In this document: piece after piece, positions 32,040 to 41,462 of the stretch
Position numbering within the stretch: the stretch's first letter is position 1
How the letters are laid out: each line of letters begins with the position of its first letter
Made by a program: the position numbers and the translations under genes
Notes under the pieces: model-generated
The model's database searches: none
The model's input: only the letters and a program-made list of their open reading frames with translations
Told to the model about the DNA's origin: nothing
Assembly: GCF_029937575.1 (NCBI RefSeq)
Contig: NZ_JAPYPS010000002.1
Span: 92,054-156,053, forward strand
Source of the DNA: Nocardioides sp.
GTDB taxonomy: Bacteria > Actinomycetota > Actinomycetes > Propionibacteriales > Nocardioidaceae
DNA length: 64,000 nucleotides
Reading direction: 5' to 3'

Positions 32040-32549
32040 TCACGGGGTTGCACCCGGCGCGGATGTTCGGCGGGCTGTGTCGCGGTTAACGATGGCCCGG
32101 CGAACCTCGCTAATGGCCGTCCGGATGGTGTTGCCGTAGGCGTCATCGGAAAGGGCCGAGCTGTGGAGCCTTGCCTGTTCAATGTGCTCGCGAGCGGCTT
32201 TGAACGCTCCCAAGCGGCGGAGGTTGTCGGCGATGTTGAGGTGGAGACTCGGGTAGAACCCGGCCACTTGAAGGTTGACATGGTGTTGTTCGACCCGTTC
32301 ATCAGTGAGGGCGTCGGCGGCATCGAGAGCGCGGACGTCCCAGACAAGAGCCTCGGCGGGTTCCTCATGGAGATCGGCTAGGTAGTGAGCGAGCGTACAG
32401 CGGTGGAACGGGTCGCCTGCACTCCCGATCTGCTCCCAGATCGCGAGCAGGTTTCGCCGAGCTGCTTCGGGGTTGCCCGCGCGTCCGAGGATCACGGCGT
32501 TGCCGATTGCCTCCATCATCGGATCGGGAGTGGCGGTGGCTTCAGTCAT
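32040..32549 (-). CDS. Tetratricopeptide-like conserved protein
   Basis: The 169-residue, wholly helical protein shows TPR-like pairing: NAVILGRAGNPEAARRNLLA, HRCTLAHYLADLHEEPAEAL, and LHLNIADNLRRLGAFKAARE (Leu/Ala spacing typical of helix pairs). Proteins like it occur widely in actinomycetes beside regulators. I used the ATG at 32549 (AAGGA 12 bases upstream) rather than a longer frame. It lies downstream of a MerR-type fusion on the same strand. The function is probably protein-protein interaction. Confidence 0.7.
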   Translation of the reverse strand: MTEATATPDPMMEAIGNAVILGRAGNPEAARRNLLAIWEQIGSAGDPFHRCTLAHYLADLHEEPAEALVWDVRALDAADALTDERVEQHHVNLQVAGFYPSLHLNIADNLRRLGAFKAAREHIEQARLHSSALSDDAYGNTIRTAISEVRRAIVNRDTARRTSAPGATP

Positions 32550-32619
32550 GAGATGGGTCAGTCCTTGTCGTCTTGGATGGGAGGGGCCATCGAGCAATCG
32601 CTCAGTGCGGGGTCGTTCG

Positions 32620-33660
32620 TCAGGACCGGTGGGGTCGGCAGGGCATTACGAGCGTGGTCAGGTCCCCGTTGTCGGCTGATCGGACAGTCGCTGGCTGGTC
32701 AGGTCCACGAAGATCGAGCATCAAGTCGGTGCCTAGCGCGTGGCTCAGCGCGGGATACAACGTGGTCAACTCGAACCAGAGCGTTAGATCAGGCCCGGTG
32801 GCGGTGCCGCACAGATCCACCACGGCGTCGGGCAGCAGGAGACTCGGCTTGCCGGCAGCGACGCGCAGCTCGACGGTCGCGGGCGCTCGTTCTAGCGCCT
32901 TGAGGATCTGCCGCGTCTCGACCGTGACTCGATGCGTCACCGCGGGGAGTGACGCCATCATGAGCCTGTAGTCGGGAAAGACCTCGCTGAGCACGCGACA
33001 GTGGGCCACGGCATCGTCGGCCATGCGGAGGTCCAGCGTCAGCTCGCCCGCTTCCAGCGTCACGGTGGGGCTCCGCCGGAGCCGCGATGCGGCGGCCTGG
33101 AGGTCCTCTCCGGCCAGCGTTCCCGCCCAAGAAGCGGCGTAAGGGCGGCTGGGGACCAGCGTCCGCGTGGCGAGGCGGTAGCGATCGGTGGCAGTTAGCG
33201 AGATTGCGTCGGGAGCTGCTTCCAGACGTACGCCTCCCAAGGCCGGGACCTCGGGGTCCTGAGTTGTGGTGGACAGGACTTGGTCGACTGCTGCCGCGAG
33301 GACTGGACCCGGCAGAGCGCACAGGGTGAGGCGTGCGCCCTCGCCGAGAGATGCCTTGAGTGATGCTGCGGTTTGCTGAATCCCGGCGGACTCCGCAGCG
33401 ACCCTGGCCACCTGCTCGTCGATGAGCAGGGCGGCGTCCTCGCCGGTGGCGGTGAAGAACTCGCCGATCGTCGGCAGAGACATCCCGATCTCTCGCAACT
33501 GACGTAACTGCAAGGCAAGCACCAGTTGCGACTCGCGGTAGAACCGATACCCGCTCACCGGGTCCACCCAATCGGGACGAAGCAAGCAGGCGTCGTCATA
33601 GAACCGCAACGCGCTCGCAGTCAGTCCGGCGAGCTTGGCGAATGCGCCGATCGACATCAT
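32620..33660 (-). CDS. MerR-family regulator fused to a beta-clamp-like domain
   Basis: Residues 1-75 are a MerR winged helix: MSIGAFAKLAGLTASALRFY, DDACLLRPDW, VDPVSGYRFY. After a helical linker the remaining 230 residues resemble the DNA polymerase III beta subunit (DnaN): GVRLEAAPDAISLTATDRYR followed by LATRTLVPS, and later RMADDAVAHCRVLSEVFPDY. The clamp-type domain may bind DNA, a clamp ligand or a small molecule. Such fusions are annotated in actinobacteria but poorly studied. The start is uncertain: two adjacent ATGs and upstream GTG/TTG options exist. Confidence 0.72.
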   Translation of the reverse strand: MMSIGAFAKLAGLTASALRFYDDACLLRPDWVDPVSGYRFYRESQLVLALQLRQLREIGMSLPTIGEFFTATGEDAALLIDEQVARVAAESAGIQQTAASLKASLGEGARLTLCALPGPVLAAAVDQVLSTTTQDPEVPALGGVRLEAAPDAISLTATDRYRLATRTLVPSRPYAASWAGTLAGEDLQAAASRLRRSPTVTLEAGELTLDLRMADDAVAHCRVLSEVFPDYRLMMASLPAVTHRVTVETRQILKALERAPATVELRVAAGKPSLLLPDAVVDLCGTATGPDLTLWFELTTLYPALSHALGTDLMLDLRGPDQPATVRSADNGDLTTLVMPCRPHRS

Positions 33661-33749
33661 CTCCGTGTTTGCCACCTGAACATCGTCGGGCCTCAACCCA
33701 CTCGAAGGTCAACCTCGGTGCCAGTTGCCAACAATCTCACCCCGAAGTT

Positions 33750-35237
33750 CTAATCTGCTGTCATGCGGCCCGTGGTGTCGAACAACTCCAGCTCGGCGGG
33801 ATGAAGCTGATGTTGCACAACGAACGAGCGGTGCTTGATCCGCCAAAGGCCCTGTCCGGTTCCCAACGTCGGCAGCAGAGATTGTTCGGTGCCGGTCAGC
33901 CCGAGGGCAGTGGCGGTGCTCCCGAGCTGGTCGGACTCTTGGCGGTAGACGACGCGGGTCTCTGCGTTCGCCAGCAGCGATGCCGCGAGTGCGCGCATGG
34001 CTGAGCCGGAGTCGCCGACGTTGTCGAGGTCGGAGAGTTTGTGGAAGATCAGCATGTTGGCGATTCCGTAGTGCCGGGCGAGGCGCCAGTGGGCGTCCAT
34101 GCGCCGCAGCAGAGCTGGGTGGGACATCAGTCGCCACGCTTCGTCGTACACGACCCAGCGTTGTCCGCCGTTGGGGTCGAGGAGCGCGGATTCCATCCAA
34201 GCCGACGCGCACGTCATCAGCACCGAGACCAGGGTGGCGTTCTCGGTGACCCGTGACAGGTCGAGGGAGATCATCGGCAGCGTGGGATCGAACCGGACAG
34301 TCGAGGGGCCGTCGAAGAGTCCGGCGAGGTCACCCGCGACGAGGCGGCGCAGCGCGTGGCCGGGCAGCCGGCCGTCCTCGGTCAGGCGACCGGTGGGATC
34401 GACGGACGGGTCGGGTTCTAGGAGCCGGTCGACCACCAGTGGAAGCACCGGTACCTCGGCGGTGCGGACGACCTCAGCCAGGGCGATGTCGATAGCGGTG
34501 TGTTCCAGCGGGGAGAGTCGGCGGTCGAGCACGGTCTCGGCCAAGGCGCCGAGCAGGTCGCGACGGCGTGCGCTGACCTGGGCCGCCCACTGCACGTCGT
34601 CGAGACCGCTGGGGCGGTGGCCCTCGTCGAGAGGGTTGAGCCGGGCAGACATGCCGTGGCCGAGAGCGATCGCCTTGCCGCCGACCGCCTCAGCCACTCC
34701 CGTGTGCTCACCTTTCGGGTCGCCGGGGATGTAGACGCGGCGCCCGAACGGGATGGAGCGGGTGTACAGGCTCTTGGCCAGAGAGGATTTCCCGGAGCCG
34801 ACGATCCCGGCGAGTACGACGTTCGGGGCAGTGATCAGGCCGCGGGCATAGAGGACCCAGGGGTCGTAGACGAAGGAACTGCCGGAGTAGAGGTCCTGGC
34901 CGACGAACACGCCGTCGCTACCGAGCCCACCTTCGGCGAGGAACGGATAGGCACCAGCCAGGGTGGCGGAGGTGTCTTGGTGGCGGGGGAGTCGTAGCCG
35001 GCCCGGTGTTCGCAAGGCCGCGGTACCGCGCTCGCCGGCCTTGGGCAGCAGCACGGTGGCCTTGCGTTCGGCGGTGAGTGCGTCGGCTTTGGCTCGGGCT
35101 ACGGTCTTCTGTTCGGCGCGGTCGCGGGCGAGGAGGTCCCGTGCTGCGAGTTTTCGGGCCTTGCGGTCACGCCGTCGTTCGCGTTTCGGTGATACGAGTA
35201 CGGCGCTGTGCAGCCGGGAGGCGTCGTGGTCGTTCAC
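33750..35237 (-). CDS. VirB4-like conjugation ATPase
   Basis: VirB4/TraC ATPases power assembly of the type IV secretion channel. The 495-residue protein has Walker A LAGIVGSGKSSLAKSLY near 147, GRRVYIPGDPKGEHTGVAEA after it, Walker B RWVVYDEAWRLMS near 362, and IFHKLSDLDNVGDSGSAMRA downstream. It lacks the long N-terminal domain of proteobacterial VirB4, as do many actinobacterial ICE versions; SCO6880 nearby may supply part of it. The GTG at 35237 overlaps the upstream stop as GTGA, so coupling fixes the start. Confidence 0.82.
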   Translation of the reverse strand: MNDHDASRLHSAVLVSPKRERRRDRKARKLAARDLLARDRAEQKTVARAKADALTAERKATVLLPKAGERGTAALRTPGRLRLPRHQDTSATLAGAYPFLAEGGLGSDGVFVGQDLYSGSSFVYDPWVLYARGLITAPNVVLAGIVGSGKSSLAKSLYTRSIPFGRRVYIPGDPKGEHTGVAEAVGGKAIALGHGMSARLNPLDEGHRPSGLDDVQWAAQVSARRRDLLGALAETVLDRRLSPLEHTAIDIALAEVVRTAEVPVLPLVVDRLLEPDPSVDPTGRLTEDGRLPGHALRRLVAGDLAGLFDGPSTVRFDPTLPMISLDLSRVTENATLVSVLMTCASAWMESALLDPNGGQRWVVYDEAWRLMSHPALLRRMDAHWRLARHYGIANMLIFHKLSDLDNVGDSGSAMRALAASLLANAETRVVYRQESDQLGSTATALGLTGTEQSLLPTLGTGQGLWRIKHRSFVVQHQLHPAELELFDTTGRMTAD

Positions 35238-35629
35238 AGCGACAACCCGTCGTGACTTCGACCGGCAGGGCGGGATGTGGAGACCGGGTCTGGGTAGACG
35301 ATCGTGGCTTCTGACTGGTGTGCGCTGTCGATCGACTTCTGGATGCTGGCCAGCATCTCGCCGGCACGGTGCAGGTCCCAAGACACTCGGTACGCAGCGC
35401 CCGTCTGCTTCGGATCGACGATCGTCGCCTCAGCGCGTGCCCCGTGGTTGTCGTGATACGACCCCAACTGGTGCAGCGCCTGACTCAGCGACGCGGTCAC
35501 TCGGGACAGCGATCCGAGCACCCCGTAGATCTGGGTCGGATCGTCGATCCGCCGGGTGGCGTGGGCGAGGCCACGCAGGGCTTGCTCGGCCTCGGAAGCA
35601 TCAGCAGCGGGGTTGTCGAAGGTCGGCAT
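35234..35629 (-). CDS. Small conjugation-operon protein, unknown
   Basis: The 131-residue helical protein (SEAEQALRGLAHATRRIDDP; VTASLSQALHQLGSYHDNHG) has no membrane segment. The ATG at 35629 follows AGGAGG by five bases. Its stop overlaps the VirB4 start (GTGA), so it is the first gene of the VirB4 transcript. Proteins like this accompany VirB4 in actinobacterial ICEs, but its role is not known. Confidence 0.65.
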   Translation of the reverse strand: MPTFDNPAADASEAEQALRGLAHATRRIDDPTQIYGVLGSLSRVTASLSQALHQLGSYHDNHGARAEATIVDPKQTGAAYRVSWDLHRAGEMLASIQKSIDSAHQSEATIVYPDPVSTSRPAGRSHDGLSL

Positions 35630-35787
35630 TGATTCCTCCTGGAGGGCGAACGTCACCAGTCAGGTGAGCCGACGGGCTCGCCACGCGGCTGATGAGCCAG
35701 TGGCTGTGAGGCGCTCTTGCCCAGGGAATCAGTCGGACGGCAGTCATAGACTCCGGAGGCGGAGAGCAAACGGAGGACGGTGGGTCG

Positions 35788-36806
35788 GTGGCGGAGCAGC
35801 AAAGCGCGGATCGAATGAGCGCATACGAGCGTGGGGCGTGGGAGAAGAGCCTGACGCGCTTGCACGAGCCGCCGCACAAGGCAGTCGTGCCCAGGAAGGT
35901 GCGTGAGATCGCCAGTACCACGACGGAGCGGGCCTCCGATTTCGCTGATGCGCACTTGCCGACGGCCGCAGTCAAGGGAATCGTCGAGAAGACCATGAAT
36001 GGGACTCTCGAGCTCACCTTCAATCCCGCCCTTCGGTCAGCGAGCGCCGAGGGGGCGCTCCGTGGGTACCAGAAGAAGCACGATGGACTCCTTGGTCTGG
36101 ACGATCTGAAGCAGTTGGACGTTCGCGACCTTGATCGCTTCAGGCGTCGCAAAGGGTTGTACGTATCGACGTCCGCCGTTCAGGGCACCGCGACATCCCT
36201 CGCCGTACTGGCACCGTGGTTTCTACGACCGTAAGCGGAGGCGTTGCGTCGGGCGCCGTGGTTGCAGCAGTAGCTGCAGACACAGTTGCGTCGCTGGCGA
36301 TGATGGGTCGAAGTGTTGGATCAGTCGCAGTCAGATACGGGTACGACGTCCGGCTTCCTGACGAAGAGCTCTTCGCAATGGGTGTGTTGTCCTTGGGGAT
36401 AGCGGGGACGCTGGAAGCCAAGCACACGGCGCTCGCTGCCTTGTCGCGACTTACGCAGCAGATGATGCGGCAGGCAACCTGGAAGCAGCTCAATGAACAG
36501 GTCATTGTCAGAGTCATCGGGCGCGTGTATCAGGTGCTGGGTATCAAGTTGACTCAGCGAAAGCTTGCGCAGACCGTGCCGTTCGTCGGCGTGGGTATCA
36601 ACGCTGCGCTCAGCGCGAATATGACGAGGCACGTCTATCAGAGGGCGGAGGATGTGTACCGAGTCCGATTCCTCTCCGAGAAATATGATCTTGACCCGCA
36701 GGATTGGGTTCGAGAAGGTCCTGCGGTCGACGAGGATTCGGAGTCGGAATCGGATGTGCTGGATGTAGCGGAGATCCTCGACGAGGAACGAGAGTTGGAA
36801 GCATGA
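35788..36806 (+). pseudogene. EcsC-family protein interrupted by a frameshift
   Basis: The first frame (35788 to 36234) reads a normal EcsC start and NPALRSASAEGALRGYQKKH, LYVSTSAVQGTATSLAV, then runs into PWFLRP and stop. The second frame (from about 36213) continues VVSTTVSGGVASGAVVAAVA, YDVRLPDEELFAMGVLSLGI and HVYQRAEDVYRVRFLSEKYD. Joining them needs a one-base shift near 36212 and restores a continuous EcsC domain of about 340 residues. It could be a true lesion, a sequencing error or, less likely, recoding. The gene runs opposite to its neighbours with AT-richer codons. Confidence 0.75.
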
Positions 36807-36860
36807 GCTTCCGTTTCGCCATCTCGCAGGTCGAACCGCTCGTTTTGAAGCGCCTACGAG

Positions 36861-38282
36861 TCACACTGTGCGGCACAGCGGCAGTGCAGCGGCGGTGAAC
36901 GCCTGGGCCTGCTGACCCCACAGACGCCGGGTCTCACACGAGGCTTGGATGGCGGCTTGTTCGATGTCAGCGACGGCGCGTTCGAGTTCGTCGGGGTCGC
37001 TGGCGCTGACGGCGATGAGGCCGGTGACGCGGAGGATGCCGTGGCCGGCGGTCAGGTCAGCCTCCTGCTGGAGGACGTCCTGGTATTCGGCGCTGTGCTG
37101 GGCGTCTTCGATCTGGCCGATGCGTTGACGTTGGGCGGCGTCGGAGACGTACTCGGTCTTCTTCTTGCGGATGTCGCGGGCGGCTTGATCGGTGCGCAGC
37201 GGCGTGTAGAGCAGCGTGAAGGTGCGTCGGATGCCCGAGGACAACAGGACGGGTGCAAGGAACCCGGGGAAGACCAGGGATCGTGGCCATTCGCTGATCC
37301 ACAGCACGCAGTGGTGTGCGGAGTCCGAGCGCAGCATTGACCAGCTCTCGGTGACGGCGACTGGGCCAGCAGTGGCGAGGTCGCGGCCGACATCTCCGTG
37401 ACGCTCCAGCGCCGCGCCGACATCGGGGTCGTAGGCACCGCGCAGGATGACGGCGAGTTCGCCGGGGTCGAGCCAGTCAGAAGGGGCGAGGTCGGCTGAG
37501 CGCAGCGCGGCGATGATGGTCGACATCTCGTGGCGTAGGACGGCGGCGGCTCCGCGGTTGCCTCCACCGGCTGCGCGGATGGCTCGGTTGGCGGTCTTGA
37601 GGTTCAGCGACAACGAGATGGTCGAGGCGTGGCGTTCACCGGCTGGTCCGGCGCGGTCGATGAGTTCGCCGTACGTTGTGGCGGTGAAGCTGTCGTCACC
37701 GGAGCCGTGCTGGTGCCACCATTCGGCCAGCCCTTTGCCGGAGTCGGGCAGGGTGCGTTCCATGATCTGCAGGCAGGCGAGCCGTCCCGATCGGCATGCG
37801 GTGGCCAGGACTCGGCCCCAGCCGGTGACGCGGCGTTCTTGTTCGAGCGGGTCGAGCAGGATGAACGCTGGATGGGAGACCGCCACGATGGCGGTCAGCG
37901 TCGAGCGGTGCGGGTCGTGGACCATGACTGCGCCGGTGTCGGGGTCGAGCCACTGACGCAACCGGGCCGCATCCCCGGGAAGCGCGAGGGTTCCGACCGG
38001 TCGTGGGGCGACGACGCGACGCCGGTAGATCAGTTGGCCTCCGGTGGAGCGCCACAGCCAGACACCGACGATGGGCAGCCATTGGATGAGTTTGCGGCCC
38101 CCGACGCTGACCCAGGCCAGGGCACTGCAGCAGACGATGACCGGGAGGGCAACGACCAAGCTCGTGCCACCGCCGACGTAGAGGGAGAACACGAGCGTCA
38201 CGACTCCGATGCCGACCACCACCAGTTGGGAGGCGGTCAGGCCGAACAGGACCCCGCGGCGTGCCAGTCGGGAGAACTTCAC
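36861..38282 (-). CDS. SCO6880-family conjugation protein
   Basis: SCO6880-type proteins occur beside VirB4 and TrbL in actinobacterial transfer regions and are thought to form part of the inner-membrane platform. The 473-residue protein has two N-terminal membrane segments (about 13-60), then a long soluble domain: QLIYRRRVVAPRPVGTLALP, TWIV-like beta strands, RHASTISLSLNLKTANRAIR and RTFTLLYTPLRTDQAARDIR. It overlaps the TrbL-like gene by ATGA. It is convergent with the EcsC gene. Confidence 0.8.
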   Translation of the reverse strand: MKFSRLARRGVLFGLTASQLVVVGIGVVTLVFSLYVGGGTSLVVALPVIVCCSALAWVSVGGRKLIQWLPIVGVWLWRSTGGQLIYRRRVVAPRPVGTLALPGDAARLRQWLDPDTGAVMVHDPHRSTLTAIVAVSHPAFILLDPLEQERRVTGWGRVLATACRSGRLACLQIMERTLPDSGKGLAEWWHQHGSGDDSFTATTYGELIDRAGPAGERHASTISLSLNLKTANRAIRAAGGGNRGAAAVLRHEMSTIIAALRSADLAPSDWLDPGELAVILRGAYDPDVGAALERHGDVGRDLATAGPVAVTESWSMLRSDSAHHCVLWISEWPRSLVFPGFLAPVLLSSGIRRTFTLLYTPLRTDQAARDIRKKKTEYVSDAAQRQRIGQIEDAQHSAEYQDVLQQEADLTAGHGILRVTGLIAVSASDPDELERAVADIEQAAIQASCETRRLWGQQAQAFTAAALPLCRTV

Positions 38283-39622
38283 CGGCTGCAGCTCGTAGTC
38301 GCCCGACCGGGTGGTGTTCGTGGCGCTCGTCGTCCGCCTCCCGAGTCATCCGAGCGGCGGCCCGTCATGGCAGGGGTCGGATCGGCGGTGTGGGCCGGAA
38401 CTGTCCCGGCGGCGCCGGTGGGTGCGCTTGCTTGCTCGGCCTGGCCAGAAGACTGCGCGGCCACGTAGTTGCCCATCTTCGGACCGGTGGTTGCCGCCTC
38501 CTTGGCTGCCACGGCACCGGGGGCCCCGACGCCGCCAGCCGCAGCCCCACCCGACGAAGCACCGCCCGCGCCGCTGGTTCCGCCGCCTCCGCTGGGGGCG
38601 GCAGCGGGCGCGGGGCCGCGCCCTCCACTGCCAGACCCTCCGTCGTCGCCACCGAGGATCTTCGGGACCACGCCACCCGATCCTCCGCCGGTCCGGATCG
38701 GAAGGGGACGGTTCATCGACGACTTGGTCTCCTGCTCAGCCGACATCGCGTGGTACATGTCGAAGCCCATGAAGCTGATCGCCTTGTAGGTCATGTACGG
38801 CGCGAACCCGGCCATCAGCATCAGCACGACGCCGGCGATCGGTTCGCTGACCGACTGCAGGTCGGCGTCGATCGGAGCCGAGACCTGGGCGGTGGCGAGC
38901 AGAAAGATCACCACGAGCACGAGCTTGGACAAGATCAGTGCGATCACGAAGGTCGCCCACTTGCCGATCCAGCCGCGGGTCTGGTCCCAAGAAGCTCCGG
39001 CGAGGGCGATGGGTGCGAACACGATCGCGACGAGCAGCAGGGCCTTGCGGACCAGGAGGCTGATCCACACGATGACCGCGGCGCCGATGGCGAGTCCGGC
39101 GAGGAAGATCGTCAGGATTGCGGCCGCGCCGGGGGCTTTGAGGCTGAGTCCGCCGATTCCGACGGCGAGCAGGGCAACGCGGTCGCCCATCTCGTTCATG
39201 TTGGTGCCGGCCGCGTTGACGATCCCGATGGTGAGCTGGTCGGTGATTTCCAGTGCGAGGGCGAGGAGGGTGATCGCGACGAAGGACCCGAGGATTGATT
39301 TGGCAAGGCCGGTGAGTGCGCGGGTCAGGGCTGCGGGTTCTCGCCGGATCATGCCGCCGATGACTTGGAGGAGGAAGAAGCCGAGCATCACGAAGACCGC
39401 GACGCCGAACAGGATGTTGTAGACCTTCATGTACTCGTCGCTGGTGATGTCGACCGACGTGGTGGAGTCGAAGACGTTCCACACGGACTTGAACATCCAC
39501 TCCGCGGCGTTGCCCATACCCTCGGCGAGCCAGTTGAAAGGGGCGGTGACCAAGCTGGCCGCGGCGTCGCCAGCCTTGTCGCACACCGTGGAGATCACGG
39601 GGACGTCGCACACGTCGACCAT
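38279..39622 (-). CDS. TrbL/VirB6-like multi-spanning conjugation protein
   Basis: The 447-residue protein has roughly six to seven hydrophobic segments between residues 65 and 300 (for example ILFGVAVFVMLGFFLLQVIG and LILSKLVLVVIFLLATA), then a Gly/Ser/Ala/Pro-rich cytoplasmic tail of about 120 residues. This matches TrbL/VirB6-type channel proteins of gram-positive conjugation. It starts at GTG and follows the small membrane protein by 30 bases; its stop overlaps the SCO6880 start. Confidence 0.78.
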   Translation of the reverse strand: MVDVCDVPVISTVCDKAGDAAASLVTAPFNWLAEGMGNAAEWMFKSVWNVFDSTTSVDITSDEYMKVYNILFGVAVFVMLGFFLLQVIGGMIRREPAALTRALTGLAKSILGSFVAITLLALALEITDQLTIGIVNAAGTNMNEMGDRVALLAVGIGGLSLKAPGAAAILTIFLAGLAIGAAVIVWISLLVRKALLLVAIVFAPIALAGASWDQTRGWIGKWATFVIALILSKLVLVVIFLLATAQVSAPIDADLQSVSEPIAGVVLMLMAGFAPYMTYKAISFMGFDMYHAMSAEQETKSSMNRPLPIRTGGGSGGVVPKILGGDDGGSGSGGRGPAPAAAPSGGGGTSGAGGASSGGAAAGGVGAPGAVAAKEAATTGPKMGNYVAAQSSGQAEQASAPTGAAGTVPAHTADPTPAMTGRRSDDSGGGRRAPRTPPGRATTSCSR

Positions 39623-39652
39623 CGTTCTGCTCCTTCTCGATTCGAGTTCGAG

Positions 39653-39970
39653 TCAGACCGCTTGGCCGACATTCCAGAAGAAGTTGACCAACGCGACCGA
39701 GGCGCCGGTGACGATCGCGGCACCGAGCGCGATGACGACTCCGAATTTCCCGCGCCCAGCCAGGTGCGGGTTAGACGAGTTCGCGCCCATCGCCCACACG
39801 ACGGCCGAAATGATCAGGGCCAAGACGGCCAGAATCAGACCGACGGTCATGGATGCGCCGACAATCTTGCGGAGCTGCCCGATCCCAGGCAGGCCGTTGG
39901 AGTTCGGGTCGATGGTGATGTCCATCGGCAGGAGCTGAACGATCGCGGGCAACAGGTCGAGTTGAAGCAT
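39653..39970 (-). CDS. Small membrane conjugation protein (DUF6112-like), first paralogue
   Basis: The 105-residue protein has two to three membrane segments: VGLILAVLALIISAVVWAMG and FGVVIALGAAIVTGASVALV. The preceding stretch PNSNGLPGIGQLRKIVGA is typical of DUF6112-type proteins of actinobacterial ICEs. Size and topology recall TrbC/VirB2-like pilin subunits, but no processing site is evident. It is clearly related to the gene at 40029-40319 (shared LIISA.xW, GKxGVxxALG, LVNxxW spacing). Confidence 0.7.
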   Translation of the reverse strand: MLQLDLLPAIVQLLPMDITIDPNSNGLPGIGQLRKIVGASMTVGLILAVLALIISAVVWAMGANSSNPHLAGRGKFGVVIALGAAIVTGASVALVNFFWNVGQAV

Positions 39971-40028
39971 GATTCCTCCTAGGAAGGTCGCAGGACGGTC
40001 TGTCCCACAGGTGCGTCAGCGGGCGCGG

Positions 40029-40319
40029 TCAGAGAGCGGCGCCGACGTCGAGTAGCCAGTTCGCCCACGCGAGCGCCCCACCCGTCAGTGCGGCGCCGCC
40101 GAGGGCGACGAACACGCCGGCCTTCGCCTTCGCAGCTGATTGCCAACTGCCGTTGGACGACGAGATCGCCCAAGCTGCGGCGGAGATGATGAGCATCAGA
40201 CAGGCGAACATCAGCCCGTAGGTCAACAGAGCGCCGATGACAGACCGCATGTCCGCCGACCCGCCAACCGCACCGAAGTCGGGTCCTACAGCACGCTGGA
40301 TGATCTCGATGGTGGCCAT
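40029..40319 (-). CDS. Small membrane conjugation protein (DUF6112-like), second paralogue
   Basis: The 96-residue protein has the same plan as its neighbour: YGLMFACLMLIISAAAWAIS, then KAGVFVALGGAALTGGALAW and a WLLDVGAAL end. The two probably arose by duplication and may be alternating subunits of one membrane or pilus-like structure. It sits between the M23 hydrolase and the first paralogue on the same strand. Confidence 0.68.
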   Translation of the reverse strand: MATIEIIQRAVGPDFGAVGGSADMRSVIGALLTYGLMFACLMLIISAAAWAISSSNGSWQSAAKAKAGVFVALGGAALTGGALAWANWLLDVGAAL

Positions 40320-40361
40320 GTTGCTCAGGTGCGCCGAGCGGGCCCAATCGCTGCCTTGCAG

Positions 40362-41453
40362 TCAGGGGATGGCAGTGAAGTGCAGGTGATCGTAGTGGCC
40401 GCCGGTGATGCTGGCGGGGTCGTGCATGCCTCCGCCGTTGTAGGGCCGCCAGCCTTCGGCTGACCGTGCGACGGACCAGATTTTCCCCTGCCAGATGAGG
40501 TACTGGACGCCGAGCGTTTCGGCGTTGGCCTTCATCCAGTTGGTGACTTTCCAGCCCAGGTCGAGGGCCGGTCCTTGGGCGGCCACGCCGATGGAGTTGC
40601 CGAAGGTGCCGTCGCAGGCGCGGCCCAGGGAGTGCTCGGAGGGTTGGCCCGGGCGAGGGGAGAAACACGACCAGGCAGCGGTGGGGAACTGCTGACGGAC
40701 TTGGGACAGAATGTGCGCGGTCCGTTGGGTGATCTTGCCGGTGGTGGTCGGGTCATCGACCATCCCGGTGGGGTTGACTCCGTTGTACGTCGTCGCGTCT
40801 CCGTCGGGTCCGCATTCGCCGGTGGCGCTCGGCGTGCTGGCGGCCAGGTCGACGGCTCCTTGCGCGTTGAGCCAGGGCACTGGGTCCGCGCTGGCGGCGT
40901 TCGCGCCGCCCGGACGCAGTTCGAAATGCAGGTGTGGCCCGGTGGCGTATCCCGTCGAGCCGACGGAGGCGATCTGTTGGCCGGCGGTCACGCGATCGCC
41001 AGCTCGGACGATGATGCTGGCCTCGGTCATATGCGCGTACCCGGTGGCCACGGTCTGCCCGGCGGCGGTGTGCTCGATCAGGATCAGGTTCCCGAAACCC
41101 GCCGACCGACCTGCGGAGGCGACCCGGCCGTCTGCCGCAGCGAAGATCGGCGTTCCCGATGGGGCGGCGAAATCAACGCCCGAGTGCAGCTTGTAGATGC
41201 CGGTGATGGGGTGGAGACGCATCCCATAGTTGCTGGTCTTGACCCAGGTGCCGGCCGGAAGCGGGAACACCACCCGTGACGACTCGCCGACCGGCGCCGG
41301 CGTCGCGTTGTCGTTCTTGCCGAAGAAGTTGACCGATGTCAGCGGCATGCAGGATGCTTCGGCTGCCGGATTGAGGATGGCGGTGAGTGACAGCAGGATT
41401 GCTGCAGGTCCCACCATGAGTGCGACGAGTCCGCCAATGACGGCCTTCTGCAT
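40362..41453 (-). CDS. M23-family peptidoglycan hydrolase of the transfer system
   Basis: The 363-residue protein has an N-terminal membrane anchor (VIGGLVALMVGPAAILLSL), an M23 metallopeptidase domain with YGMRLHPITG, LHSGVDFAAP and GPHLHFELRPG (zinc His/Asp/His residues present), and a C-terminal domain with EHSLGRACDGTFGNSIG and HYDHLHFTAIP. It should cut peptidoglycan to let the mating channel pass, the role of VirB1-like hydrolases. I prefer the ATG at 41453 (GGAG 12 bases upstream); GTG at 41462 is possible. Confidence 0.82.
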   Translation of the reverse strand: MQKAVIGGLVALMVGPAAILLSLTAILNPAAEASCMPLTSVNFFGKNDNATPAPVGESSRVVFPLPAGTWVKTSNYGMRLHPITGIYKLHSGVDFAAPSGTPIFAAADGRVASAGRSAGFGNLILIEHTAAGQTVATGYAHMTEASIIVRAGDRVTAGQQIASVGSTGYATGPHLHFELRPGGANAASADPVPWLNAQGAVDLAASTPSATGECGPDGDATTYNGVNPTGMVDDPTTTGKITQRTAHILSQVRQQFPTAAWSCFSPRPGQPSEHSLGRACDGTFGNSIGVAAQGPALDLGWKVTNWMKANAETLGVQYLIWQGKIWSVARSAEGWRPYNGGGMHDPASITGGHYDHLHFTAIP

Positions 41454-41462
41454 GGGCCCCAC

